Below the pieces are notes generated by a model, which worked only from the letters and a program-made list of their open reading frames with translations, made no database searches and had not been told where the DNA came from. Positions 12,805 to 25,100 of a DNA stretch of 64,000 bases are shown here, in pieces. The DNA comes from Heliocidaris tuberculata. Taxonomy: Eukaryota > Echinodermata > Echinoidea > Camarodonta > Echinometridae. The DNA lies in NCBI GenBank assembly GCA_025618425.1, contig CM046832.1, forward strand, positions 65,645,495-65,709,494. The letters run 5' to 3'. A program made the translations under genes and the position numbers. Within the stretch, counting starts at the first letter, position 1. The number at the start of each line of letters is the position of its first letter.

Positions 12805-14010
12805 AGGTATAGATTCATAGCAATGACAAGCTGAGATAATACTTCATTGGAATATACATACACATCACATCCCTGTAATATTTTTGATAATTACCACATA
12901 TTCCACTCTTACAGGTGCACATGTATATGCACAATCATATGGTTATTTCCCCTTACATTAAGCATTTCATCCTTTAATAGTCACTTTTCACTGACAAAAA
13001 TATATTTCTATCAATCAGATGGAAGAACAATTTACATTTGTACCACAATCCCAATAAACATTACCAAAGTGAGAAAATTAATTTTCTGATTTCATTCAGA
13101 CCAGAGAATAGTATTCATGCATTACATTTGATACATGGAAAGATCCATTAGAAACATATCCAGCCACGTGGTATGGTTATACCAATTTGACAAGATTCAA
13201 ATAAATATTTCACTCTCTATTTTTTTCTCTCTTTTTTTTTTTTTATTTTGATGACTGATGTGAGTGTGCTAATCACAATAAAGGTCAACAAAGATATTTA
13301 TAAGGCATAATTGAATACATGAAATGGCTGAAGATCATTCACAAACAAGGTTTAGCTAGTTTATCAACATATAAATCTTCAGCTGCCTAATGACTCTATA
13401 TACATATAACATGCTATTCTTCATTCATCTCCTTAATTATTAAAGTAATGTAATAAGAATGTTATGGATGATTTTCATACACAATACAACTTTCAAACTC
13501 ATTTCATACACATCGACTTTGCTTCCATTTGGATATTCAGAATACCACAATCATGAATTTGTATGATAGATATATATGGGTAATATACATGATGCTTTCA
13601 ACCTACATGTATGTTAAGCATCTGAAAATAATCAGAAACAAAAACACTTCAGGGATGACATAGAAAATGATCATCATTCTTAAACTCAATTGCAATTTCC
13701 AACGATTTCTCTGTATTAAACAAATTAAACAAATAACTGGTGTGCAGGGAAGCATAACATGAATATCTGGTGGCTGATCAGCATTATACACTGATCAAAC
13801 AATACTGATATGAATACAGATTGGGTTATGCAAATCGCCTACATGCACACTTGTATAGGTAGGTACACCACCATCAATTGTAAAATTGAACTTGTACATA
13901 ATGTAATTATACTGAAATTAAAGGATTCAGTTGAAATCTAAAAACACATATGGCATTCCTGCCAACCTTGGAAAGTTGAATTAGGAATTCAAAATAAGGA
14001 ATAAAGTGTA

Positions 14011-14171
14011 CAGTTAACCTTGCATAACTCGAAGTCACATAAGTCGAACTTTCCCTTTAGAAGTCAAATCAATTTTTTTGACCAAACTATGCAAAACATG
14101 TGTTATTCACATTTCATAAGTCGAACTATTTTTAGTGGTCCCAACAGATTCAACTTATGCAAAGTTAACCG
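14011..14171. mobile_element. Palindromic TA-flanked MITE (CAGTTAACCTTGC family, copy 1)
   Basis: The ends CAGTTAACCTTGCATAA and ttatgcaaagttaaccg are inverted repeats flanked by TA. The interior repeats the word cataagtcgaact in both orientations. A second copy lies at 55536-55708. Confidence 0.8.
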
Positions 14172-15266
14172 TACTTTATATGCTTTTAAAAGATGTTTTC
14201 AAAAAAAAAATGAGTAAACTAAGGTTCGGAACATTAGTTTGAAGGCAAAAAATAGGAATCATTCCTCCAGAATAGGAATGGTTGGCAGCTATGATATGGT
14301 ATTCTGACAGTCTGTTGTGGACATTGAACCTGCTTGCATACTTGGTAAAATCAAACTTAGGGAATTTAAGGCATTATGGATTGCACATATTGGCCCATAT
14401 TCTCAAAAAGCGCTTTACTTAAGCCCCTGCCTAAGTGTGTAGGATATAGGCCACCGAATTATGGAGAGCCAAATGTCACCCTCTTTTAATCCTACTAAAT
14501 CACCATAGTTCTGGGACCACTGGAGTAACATGCCAATGAAAAATAGGGTAGGTAGGTCCCTTTTTTTTTAAACTCCTCTGTCTGATATACATCTGAGTTG
14601 TACGTACATCCAGTTGCTCTCACAGAGTCAAAGAAATGACAAAATGACAGATCTAACTATTCACTAAATTTTCTCTTACGTGAGGTGTCTGCGATCAATC
14701 ACGAAAATCAAAATTTTCAATGATCGATTGTGATTTCAGGTACTTTTTTTCAAGTCTTGGGTAGGACTCAATTTTAGGGTTGGTCGGGTTACACCAACAC
14801 TATCATTTTTTGGTGGCTTTAGGGTTTGAAACTATCACTATTCAGGGACAAATGACAACCAAATTCTTAACCATTCATTCATACATACAATGAAGTCATT
14901 ACTATTGCTACAAAGCTTATCTTTACATGAGTTAGACAAATAATTCAAACAAGTCTACAATACACCTAGTTGGAATTACCAACAATAATTTCAGTGCAAT
15001 ATTTCCATCATCACCTGCATTCACAAAATTAGTCTTTATTTCTTGCAATACCAGTAAAAATATAAGGCACTTATTAAAAATACACTCACAACTGCAATTT
15101 ACAAATCAATGTTATTATATTGGTTTTGTTTGTTTGCTTGTCTTTGTTTGTGTTTGTTTGATTGTTGGTGTCTTTTTTGTCATTTAAAGTTATTGTGACA
15201 TTTCAGTTTCATGTATATGTACAAACATTCATTTTACATCAAATGAGGCTCTTGTTATTAGTTGTT

Positions 15267-15640
15267 AAAGAGAAGGTGAGTTCTGGGAAGGGTGAAAAAT
15301 AATTTGTGAGCTTTCTCATTTCTTTTATGTCAGTTTGGAAAAACATTGTAGAAATGTCCCCTAAAAAGGAATGCTCTTCAAATGCCCTCATAGTTGAAAC
15401 ATGATGAGAAATAGCTAAAGAGTTTGGGCCGACAACATTCATGCCACATGTGTGCACAGTCCCATATACCCATTTCTGTGTGCAGTGTATGTGCTTTTCA
15501 GCGAGATTGGGTCATTTTCTTATCATTTTGATGATTCCAAATACTCACAGTATACACCAATTCTTATGTAGACATGATCAACCTTTCCCAGTTGCTTTCA
15601 CAATATAATCCCATGACCAGAACTCAACTTTATCTCTAAG
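15267..15640. mobile_element. MITE, GAGTTCTGG family (copy 1)
   Basis: The left end agagaaggtgagttctggg and right end ccagaactcaactttatctct are inverted. The inner words tttgtgagctttctcatt, cttttatgtcag and caaatgccctcat recur at 31061-31247 and 51984-52400. Minus-strand open frames here are repeat-derived. Confidence 0.7.
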
Positions 15641-16124
15641 AGTTGTTTCAAATGTACATTGTAGGTATAATAACTTACTATGAATAAGGATTTTTTAAAA
15701 AGCAAGAATAGTTACAAACAAAACTGTCAAGTAAAACCAATATGATTTGGGGATTAAAGCAGAAGAGTTGCAACCAGAGAACCCTTGCTCACATCTTGGA
15801 GAGGTGGTTATACTCTCTTCCACTGATCATCAGTGATCAAAGGAAAATAAAGGGCAAATAAAGGGCAAATAAAGGGCAAACATATTGGCAATTCCTACAT
15901 TCTCTAATACTTCCCTTACAATCTTTATAATCACAATGGATGTTTATTTCAAAACACAATTTTTCAGCCCAATTCATACTCCAGTTTAGATTTAGAAATA
16001 GGTCTTGCACAATCTCCTGATCCCCAAGTCTAGTGAATACACCAGTTATATTCTCTTTTGTATCTTCCTCTTCTTTGCCTTCTTGACGACTCACAGAGGA
16101 ACTGTTCAAAGAGATGCTCAACTT

Positions 16125-16172
16125 CTAGTTGTTCTCAGGCTCAAAACACACAGAAGGAGAGCGGTCCACTTT
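16125..16172 (-). CDS. CDO1: CDO1 coding exon 5 (terminal)
   Basis: A strong acceptor (TTTCCACCTTGCAG) is followed in phase 0 by 15 codons, [15 protein letters not shown], and TAG (16127-16125). The tail is short and poorly conserved in the family, so this exon rests on phase, acceptor quality and the ENN-type ending. Confidence 0.75.
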   Translation of the reverse strand, partial: KVDRSPSVCFEPENN

Positions 16173-19100
16173 CTGCAAGGTGGAAAACAGATGAGGAAAT
16201 GTCACGGACCAGTCACAGGGGAATAAGGAGGGGAAAGACGTTCTCGTCTAACACTGTTCCATGTCAACAGCCTATACAGCTGACATGTTGTAATATCTGT
16301 TGTTCCAGTGATTCATACGATATTGTGATCTTCCTATCCATAGGTGAATTCCTGGCATTAAAAATATCACCATCTTTTTACTGATGCATTTTAACCCTTT
16401 CGATGCTATAGGCAGTTTAAACCACCCATTTTCTATATTGTATATAATCTTTTTGGGCTAAAAAAGACATGTCTATTTTCTTGACAATGAACGCAGATTC
16501 AAGAATTGTAAAGTTAATCATTATGAACAAAGAAATATAGCCTCTATGACTAAAAACCTTGTAGATTTATTTTCAATTTCAAAATATTTAATTTCAATTG
16601 ATACACATTATGTACAAACTTGGTCACACTGTAAGTGTTACACATAACATTTTTTTTTTTTGGTACAAAAGTTACTTCCAAAGTTTTCAACAAGGTAAAT
16701 ATTCTGCCACAATAGTTACAGGCAGCATAATTACCACACAGATGAAAAAGAAGAAGAGAGATAACAAGAATTTTGAAAATTAATCCAGAACACCATGTGT
16801 GTTTATTAGTACATTGTGGAAATACCTATAACTTCCTAAAGTTGATTAAAATTACTTCAGAGCACTTTTCAATGTCTGTTTTTGGTATTTTATCAGCAAT
16901 TTTTTTATTTACCGGTATGTGTTTTCATACAAAGGTTTCCTCAAGGGGTGAATTATGTATATCTAAAAAAAAAAATTTCATCTCTCTCTCTTTTTTAATA
17001 TTCTTTCCAGAGCTCTTTTTGAACTTCCAGACCTAAATTAATGTATGTTCCCATTTCATCAGTATCATAACAGCACTATCAGTTCCAATGGCCTAAGTTC
17101 AAGCATTTGTGTCTAATGGTTTAACCTCCAGAACACATTCCATCTTTAGCATTCACAGAGGTACAGTTGGGGATGTGGCAAGTATAATTTATGGAACTCT
17201 GTAAACCAGACGGACGTTGCATACATTACAGAGTGACAAAAATCGTTGTACCTGACCTTGTTTTAGGTGGCAAATTGCCAAGCAGTTATCCCTTCAAGCA
17301 AGATATCCAATTCTCGAAGCATCTGCACGGTAAAGAATATGTTCTCCTTCCCATTTGCTCAAGCATCCAGTGGCAGCATTCATTTTATTTACCATTAAAC
17401 ATAGCTAAACTTAAACATAAGGTTTATATTTTAGGTACAATATGGACAGGCTAACAAGTATTCCATATAACAAGTACTAATAAAGTCTCCCTAAAGCTTA
17501 CTTGTAAAAGTTATTATCTCACTATGGATACTATACTTACAAAGGGTGTCCTCTCCCCATATTTGGACCAGAAGGTGACGGTACTGGTGGTTGATTTGCC
17601 TGTCCTCTGATCAAAGCACTGACAGGACTGGAATGGTGGGGAGTAGAGATGAAGACTGGCAGCTCGGTCACTGTGGCTGGGATTCTCTACCCGATGAAGA
17701 CCCTTAGAATCTAAATAGATAGAAATAATATATCTTGGTACTCAGCAGAGTCAAACCTGAATATAAAGACCGTTCAAGGGAGACAAGAAAAACTTGATAA
17801 CTGTGGCTAGGATTCTCTACCCGATGGAGACCCTTGGAATCTAACAAGATGGAAGAACACAAAATTAATTCTTGGTGTTCAGAAGTGATTAGCATTAATA
17901 AAGACTGTTCAAAGGAGACAAGAAAAAACGTGGTAACTGCGGCCAGAGTTCTCTACCCAATTACGACCCATACAATCTAACAAGATGGTGTGCAGTAATG
18001 ATTTGCATACACAGTCAAACCTGCACATAAAGACCACTGAAGGGAGACAAGGAAGGTGGTCTTTATGTGTAGGTTACTACTGAATTAAAAGTTTCAATGA
18101 GAAGTACTATTGAAGGGAAACAAAATAAATGCCCTTATAGCTAAATTGTACGTGGGTCACTAAAGCAGGTTCATCATGACTCTAGTATATAATCAAAGTC
18201 AATTCTTTGAAATCACCTGATATCTCAGTCTCCGAGATTGCAAAAAACCAACATACACGTACACTTTGAATCAAGGAATCAGATTAATATGAAAGTACTT
18301 TCTATATTCCTCCGATAACATTAAACAGTAAATTGCATACAAAATTTGTGAGAAATAATGAGCTCTTATATAGATAACTTAAATTTTCAACTTTTTTTTG
18401 TAACTTTAAATGATTTTAGTGTATTTCTCTCTCCCCCTTTTTTTTAGTTACTTTTGAATTTTTTTTATTATTTCCATTTTTTATCTTATTAAGAAGGGGG
18501 GGGGGATCTTTTTACCAGAAGGATATAAGGAATGTATGCATGCAAGCCTCTTGGCTTTGAAAATTTGGGTTATGGTAGACTATCAAGCTTGATTAAGTGT
18601 TTAGAAAAGAGACTGATAATTCCATTTCTGTCTCTTGTTGTGTGCAGTACATGTATATAGTAGCATAGGTATGCCTCAACGCCATCATTAAATTAAGAAA
18701 TACCCAACAGAATTATACATCAACCACACGAAAGCCCTCAAGAAAATTAAATGGTCTTACCAATCCTTCAAATTAGATTTCTTTGGACAATCACATTATG
18801 TCACATTTCCACTATTAGTCTCAGAGCATTCTTTAATTTGTAAAATGCTTCTTTTGAAAATCAGACTGGCCTAATGATGTCCTTGGTAAATGTCTTTTTA
18901 TTCCATACATGTACTTTGTGTTCTATTACATTATAGAGATCATCTAAACTGAAGTCATTAACTTAATTTGTAAATTTTGTATACAATTGTGGCAGTGCAA
19001 ACCAGCCTACATACCAAGCATAATATAATTACAGGAGTGATATTTAATTATGAAACAAGATAACCCTAGCTGTGCATGTAAGTATCCCATCCATAAGTGT

Positions 19101-22100
19101 ATGATTAATAGTACAGACTGCATGCATGATGGGGCAGATGTTTTTGCTGAGGCCTTCACACAGGTCTACATGTACATACATCTAGAGGACAATAACATTC
19201 CCTCTCCCTTAACCCTTTCAGGACAGGAATTATTCAAGGGCTAAACTGATCACATTTCATTCTTCAAATTGGCAACAATAGTATTTTTCTTTTAGTGTAA
19301 CATGATTCTATACTTAGGTGTAATGTCTTTGAGAACAAGATATAGTACATGGCTATAAATTTTGTCGAAAAGATTGCCAATTTTTATAAAATAACAATGA
19401 TTTTGAACCTCTCAATGAGTTGCCAATTTAAGGGTTTCAAAGCTTATTCTCGTTTTTAAAATTCCTGGCATCAAACGCAATATCGTCATGCAATAAAAAT
19501 GGACATAATGTGAGCAAAAATTTTTGCTCTTTCTACCCATGCATCTGGTATATATATTTTTAAAGCTCTGAATCAAAAGTTGTTGAGCAAAACCACAAAA
19601 TGTGGAGTGATGTTGTGAAAGGATTAAGATGAGAGAATAGAAGAATGAAAGAAAATATTATTTCAAAAGCACTCAAGAGAATGTCACAATCTGGAGGTAA
19701 TAATGCTTCAATAAAGAATTATGTAATGTATGACAGAATGAATAAAATATTTATCATGTTATTTTTGTCAGACTGTCATTGTAATCTTGTGATAATTTTC
19801 TCACATACAAAATCAATTGCTAAAGTGAACCTGAGAAGTAAAGGCTATTAAGTCACGCATGCTATCACTGAAAAAAAAATTTTTTTCTTTATTAATACTG
19901 TAAAATTATTGTGTGGAAAGAACAAAGAGACAGTTGTAAAATATCTTGAATCTACCTGTCATGTTGGTTGTTTTTTGTTCTTTTAGCATTTGGTAAAAGC
20001 TCAAAATTTTGTCTACAAATCTACACTGATCATTTGAAAGCCTATTTTATTATTCACATGAACAGTTATTTCTCTGCATAAACTATTCTGTATTCCACTC
20101 ACATCACTATTCAATGATATCAATCTGTATTGTCTAAAACTATTGATGGTTTTCAAAGAAAAACATGTTTTGACAGAAGAGATTTTGTTGGGTAGCTAAC
20201 CTTTCCTCTCAGACCACATGATATTTCCATTTTCAAAAATTTCCAAAAAAGGAAAAACATTTAAATCACATGAGGCTTGGATGAAAAAAATAACCTCATG
20301 AGTTCCTCTTTCGAGTTCATTCCCTGTCATTTCCCTTTTCACAGTACATCCCCCCCCCCCTCCAACAAAAAAGAGAAAAGTCCAAATCCAGACTTCTTTC
20401 AAACAAAACCCACCAAAATCTGTTACCGAAAGTCCTAAACAAAACTAAAGCACAGCTAATGTACAACAGGATAGGCTTTTAGTTTGCATCAACTGAGCAT
20501 GCAAATATACTGGTGCGTGTAATGAAAATGACCAGCAATTAAATTTACAACCCGGTAGACAGCAATGTATGTGCTACCATGACATCGCTGAGGTAACCTG
20601 ACATTTGCTCCGGCAACATATGCTCCAGGTTGTATTTCATCAAAGAAACAGCGTTAGGGTTAGGGTTATGCAGGGGCGGATCCAGGATTTTGTAAAAGAG
20701 GGGGCACAGAGCCGGAAAAGTGCACAATTAAGAGGGCTATTTTTTTCATTGTGAACTTCAGGTTTGCCAGTTGGGTTTCAAAAGAGGGGGCACGGGCCGG
20801 TTCTCCCCCTATGTAGATCTGCCACTGGGGTTATGGTTACGGTAAGGGTTGCATTTGGGTTTTAGGTTACATTGAAGAATAGGGTTAGGTGTAGCGTATG
20901 GTCCAGGGTTTAAAGGAATTTGGTTTTAAATGTAAATGACCAAGGAGCAATCATCACCTGAGCATGTGTCGCAGAACCATTTCAGAAGGAAAAGAGAAAT
21001 AGAAAGCTGCTCAGATCTTATGAAATATTGTATGTGACCCATCTGCTCAAATCCAACAATAAGTTCTTTGCTGTTTTGTTTTTTGTTTCGCTTTGTTTAT
21101 ATTCTGAACCTTCAGACTCCAAGCTTTCCATTAAAATATATTACATGTAGTTTACTCCTTTTAAAAAATTTGCTTAGATATGTTATGCAAGAAAAATCAA
21201 TAACATCCTTTCAGTAGAATCACCCTTTTCCCCATTTGCTCTGTTGCTGGCTTTTCGACTTATTGATGGTTTGTTGCTGTTGAGTGACCCAACTTGTAAA
21301 ACTTGTAAAAGACACTGGAACATAATGTTCTGGCACAAAAGTGATTTGTAGTGTACATTTTCAATGTTTTCATAAAACGTTAGGCACTATCTAATCTTCG
21401 AAGAAACACCTGGGAGAATAACATACCATTAATGTATGCCACTTGGTCTCTCCCATAGGTATTGACTGCTAGCTGGGACATGGCCACCTTCTTCTTGTTT
21501 TGCTCTGGCCAGGCGAACAAAGATTCCTGCAATGTCCCATCTAGAACCTTCATGAAGCAATGGGCGTTGGAATGACTGTGAATTGAGCTGGGAAATAGAG
21601 GAAAAGGAAGAAAAACACATAGCATATGAAATGGCCTCACTATTCATATCTTTACGTTTTCATATCAAAATGAACTTTTCATTACAGCAAAAGTGAGCAT
21701 GGGATTATCAGCATAAACAATAACCATTATCCAATACTGGTAACTTTAATAGAAAAATATTTACAATTCACATTTCTTTCTAAATTGGGCCACAATGATT
21801 ATATTCTTCTTCTTCTTTGTTGATTTCCTCCATCTGCTAGAGAACTGCTATCCCTGTCTTCAGTAGGTATGTAAGGACACATCAAAGTATTGAATGATAA
21901 TATAATGATAATTGAACAAAAATTTCTATATTTCTTTTCTCACCTTCCTTGACCCTCTGACCAGCACAGCACCATCAGATCAAAGCGACCATTTCCTTTA
22001 TCAACAAGATTTCTTGTGTACCTGCACAAACGAGGGATAAGTGATTTACATCAGTAACCTCAAAATATAAGAAATCACTTACATGTATATCGTTCATTAC

Positions 22101-25100
22101 AAATTTTCATGTAAAAAATCAAAATTGAAGCAAAGCAAAATATCAAAATCAAGAAGAAACAAATGATTAACGCTCGTTACATAACATGTCTAACTATGAA
22201 TGATGTTCTCAGAATTTACCGACACATATGAAGATAAAGACATTTACTTCTGAGGAAGGATCATTAATTTCAGGCTAACAACTACATCTAAATATAATTT
22301 CATCTTCTGCAAGTTCTGCAAACATGAAAATCTTATACCATTTGTGCAATTTTATGATCATGAGCCCTTCAAACCTAATGATCACAATCAAACTAACTGC
22401 ATATTATTCTTCCAGTCATAGTCAATTAGTAGGGCTATAGGACAATCAATGATACACACAAAAAGTGATCTAATTCCCTCTAATTTGTTTCCAACATGAA
22501 GGAATGTTCCACTGAGAGACTCCCTTTACAGGATATTCAAAACTGTCTTCTCAATGAAGAATACTATATAAAAGACCTAATACAAAACTATTGTTTTCCC
22601 TTAATCCAGCTGTTATATAAGACTTGTGTCTTCAGGAAATATTCAATCCCATAACCTATAACAACTTACAATAAACTATTCTTACATAACGGTTTAAGCT
22701 TGCGGGTTTGAGGCATCCACTGAGTCATGAGGGACATAAGGTATCTGTTTTACACCTGGCGGAAGCTTACCCCAGACGGAAGTTTACCCAGGGCTATGAA
22801 AAATGCTACCTTGGGGGCAAGCCAAACTTGAAAATAACAGGAGATAAAACATTAAATGCCATTTTGTAGGGCATAAATCTTTATTACCAAGTCCATCAGA
22901 TAGGACTTGAGGCAATATGCCCCCTGGTTTTCTTAGCAGTCAGATAAAATAAATCATTAGTTGATCAATCAGTTAATTCAAAACATATTTCATTCTTTCA
23001 AGTATCCAACAAAAAACAAAGGTACCGTAATGTCACCAGTCGTGGCACACCACTGTAATACATTTTCATTGCTGCAACACCCTGTGTTAACTGCCCTAGT
23101 CTCTCTGGAGCAAAATCAACGAATGCCATTGGCTAGCAGATATTGTACTAAAATAAATAAGGAATAACTATGCGGTGTTTTGCTCGCTGCCAATCGTGCA
23201 AAGAATGACGGCAGGAAAAGTTTGTTTCCAAAGAGAATTATCCACGGGGCTTTTTTATGTTCTGCTAATATGGGGGTAAAACAAGAACTTCCTCTTTAGC
23301 AGACTAACACAAAATAAATAATGTGTACCATATTTTCTGTTTTCGATGTAACAGAGCTTAAATTCCATAGATGTTGGCCAGACAAATTTTCTGTATGAAA
23401 AAATACTTTGGAAATGAATTATCTTTGTTCAAAGTTGGCTGTCTTGCCGAGAATGCCTATGCTCCAGTCGTGACGTGCCACTCCTACAACACATAAATCA
23501 TGATGTAGGCAGCCAAACAAGTGCATTACAGTGTGCATGCGCAATCCCGCAAAGACAATGCAATATCCAGATAGCTTCCTGCGTATGGTTTAGTAGCGCG
23601 CCATGTACTAAGTGAATATTTTTACAACAGAGTGATTTATCTTAGATTAATCCTTCCTTCGCAATATCAATTGTGAAGGGTGCGGCAACACTGGTGCAAT
23701 GTGCAGCTACACTGGAGCAGCAGAAGCCCCGCAGAAGCGCCGCAGTAGCGTTCGCGCCGTAGAAGCAAAATGCAATGTTCTAGGTGGATTTTATTCACAA
23801 GCATTTTTGGCATCGAATGGCGGGTGATTCCTCAACAACCATGGTATTTCATGGAAAATATCATCCAAAGCTGTCAAACTTCTCCACGACTAGTGACATT
23901 ACGGTATAAATATTTTCAATAAATTTTTTAAATATCTTTCCTCTTTCTAAATTATGTTTTTCATTTCACATTATTGATGAAATGACATAGCAGGCTTATG
24001 ATGTAGGGACACACTATAAAATGATTGACTAGTACAAATGGTGCTAGTTCTTTGAAGGTTGACATTTGCATGGTGGAATAGATAATGTTGATGAGGTTTA
24101 CGGTTCACCATATGTGTAATCCCTGAAGAGGACTGTTTGGTTGGAGAAAGTTGGGTTGGTCCTAGTTAGTAATATGGGATATGTTAATTAATTCCAGATC
24201 CCCAACAGAAAAACTTAGATGGAGCCCTGCCTGAAGGGTCTAAATGTACCAGCATTAGTAAATGGTAAAGCCTATATACAGTGTGTCCCAGAAAAAAGTA
24301 AACAGTTGGAAAAAGTCTCCCAAATAAATATTTCAAAATATTTGTAGGAAATTTTCCTAACTGTGGATTAGGCCCGTTTTCGGTAGTCGTTTACACAGAC
24401 TTTTTTTCAGACGAGTAATTGACTACTCGGTATAATGATTTTGCCAATAAGGCAGGCCGACTGCTCCGGCCCGAAGCCCGCAACCTTTTTAGGCCGGAGC
24501 ACCAGCGTAAAGCCATGAAACCAGTCCCAAACAGCCTGTGCAACAACCGTAACTAATGTCCGATTTCCGTATTAAAATGTTAAAATTAAACAAGTTTAAA
24601 ACGATCAGTGTTGGTTCTAACTTCTAAGATTCAGAGCAATGCAAATTATCTCCTCCTATCTACTTTCATGAAGACTAAATGAAAATCAAGGTAAAATAAA
24701 GCGAAATAGATCGTCATTTCCTTCCCCCTTTTCATCACAGTCATAATCATGATACTGCAGTTTTTTACCAGTCGCCAAGAGGTGGCGCTCGTACCCGGAA
24801 GTACAGCTGGGTTTGTAGTGTTTTAGTACACAAAATCCCATTCATCTTTCTCCGTATTGAAATTGTGCACATTCTGAGCATGCGATCGACCTCAAACTCA
24901 ATGCCCTCGTCAAATCGACATGGGCATGCCCATGCATGACCCGTCGGCAACGAACAAGCGCGTAAGAAGTATTTCAGTGTCCTTTTGTTTTTATCTATTA
25001 CTATCTTGAAAATATTCTGTGCTGATACACATCCTTCCTTTTTTACGAAAACTTGATAGGAGCTCACTTACACGGTGAGCTATACCATACGGTGTACATC

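Larger units (their letters stand above)
9590..16124. other. Region downstream of CDO1 (possible 3' UTR plus intergenic)
   Basis: No conserved ORF is seen on either strand. It contains G25 at 10559-10583 followed by (AAT)n, a repeat with TCCCTAAACATGGGT words (10700-11165), MITEs at 12263, 14011 and 15267, and a 12-bp tandem (aaagggcaaata, three copies) near 15846-15878. The extent of the CDO1 3' UTR cannot be set from sequence alone. Confidence 0.5.

Noticed and set aside
15837..16121. 94-codon minus-strand frame next to CDO1 exon 5
   Set aside because: It lies downstream of the CDO1 stop in another frame and has no recognisable domain; it is likely 3' UTR.
24765..25067. 100-codon minus-strand frame in the nested hAT-like element
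   Set aside because: No hAT transposase motif (no BED finger or dimerisation region); too short, probably chance.
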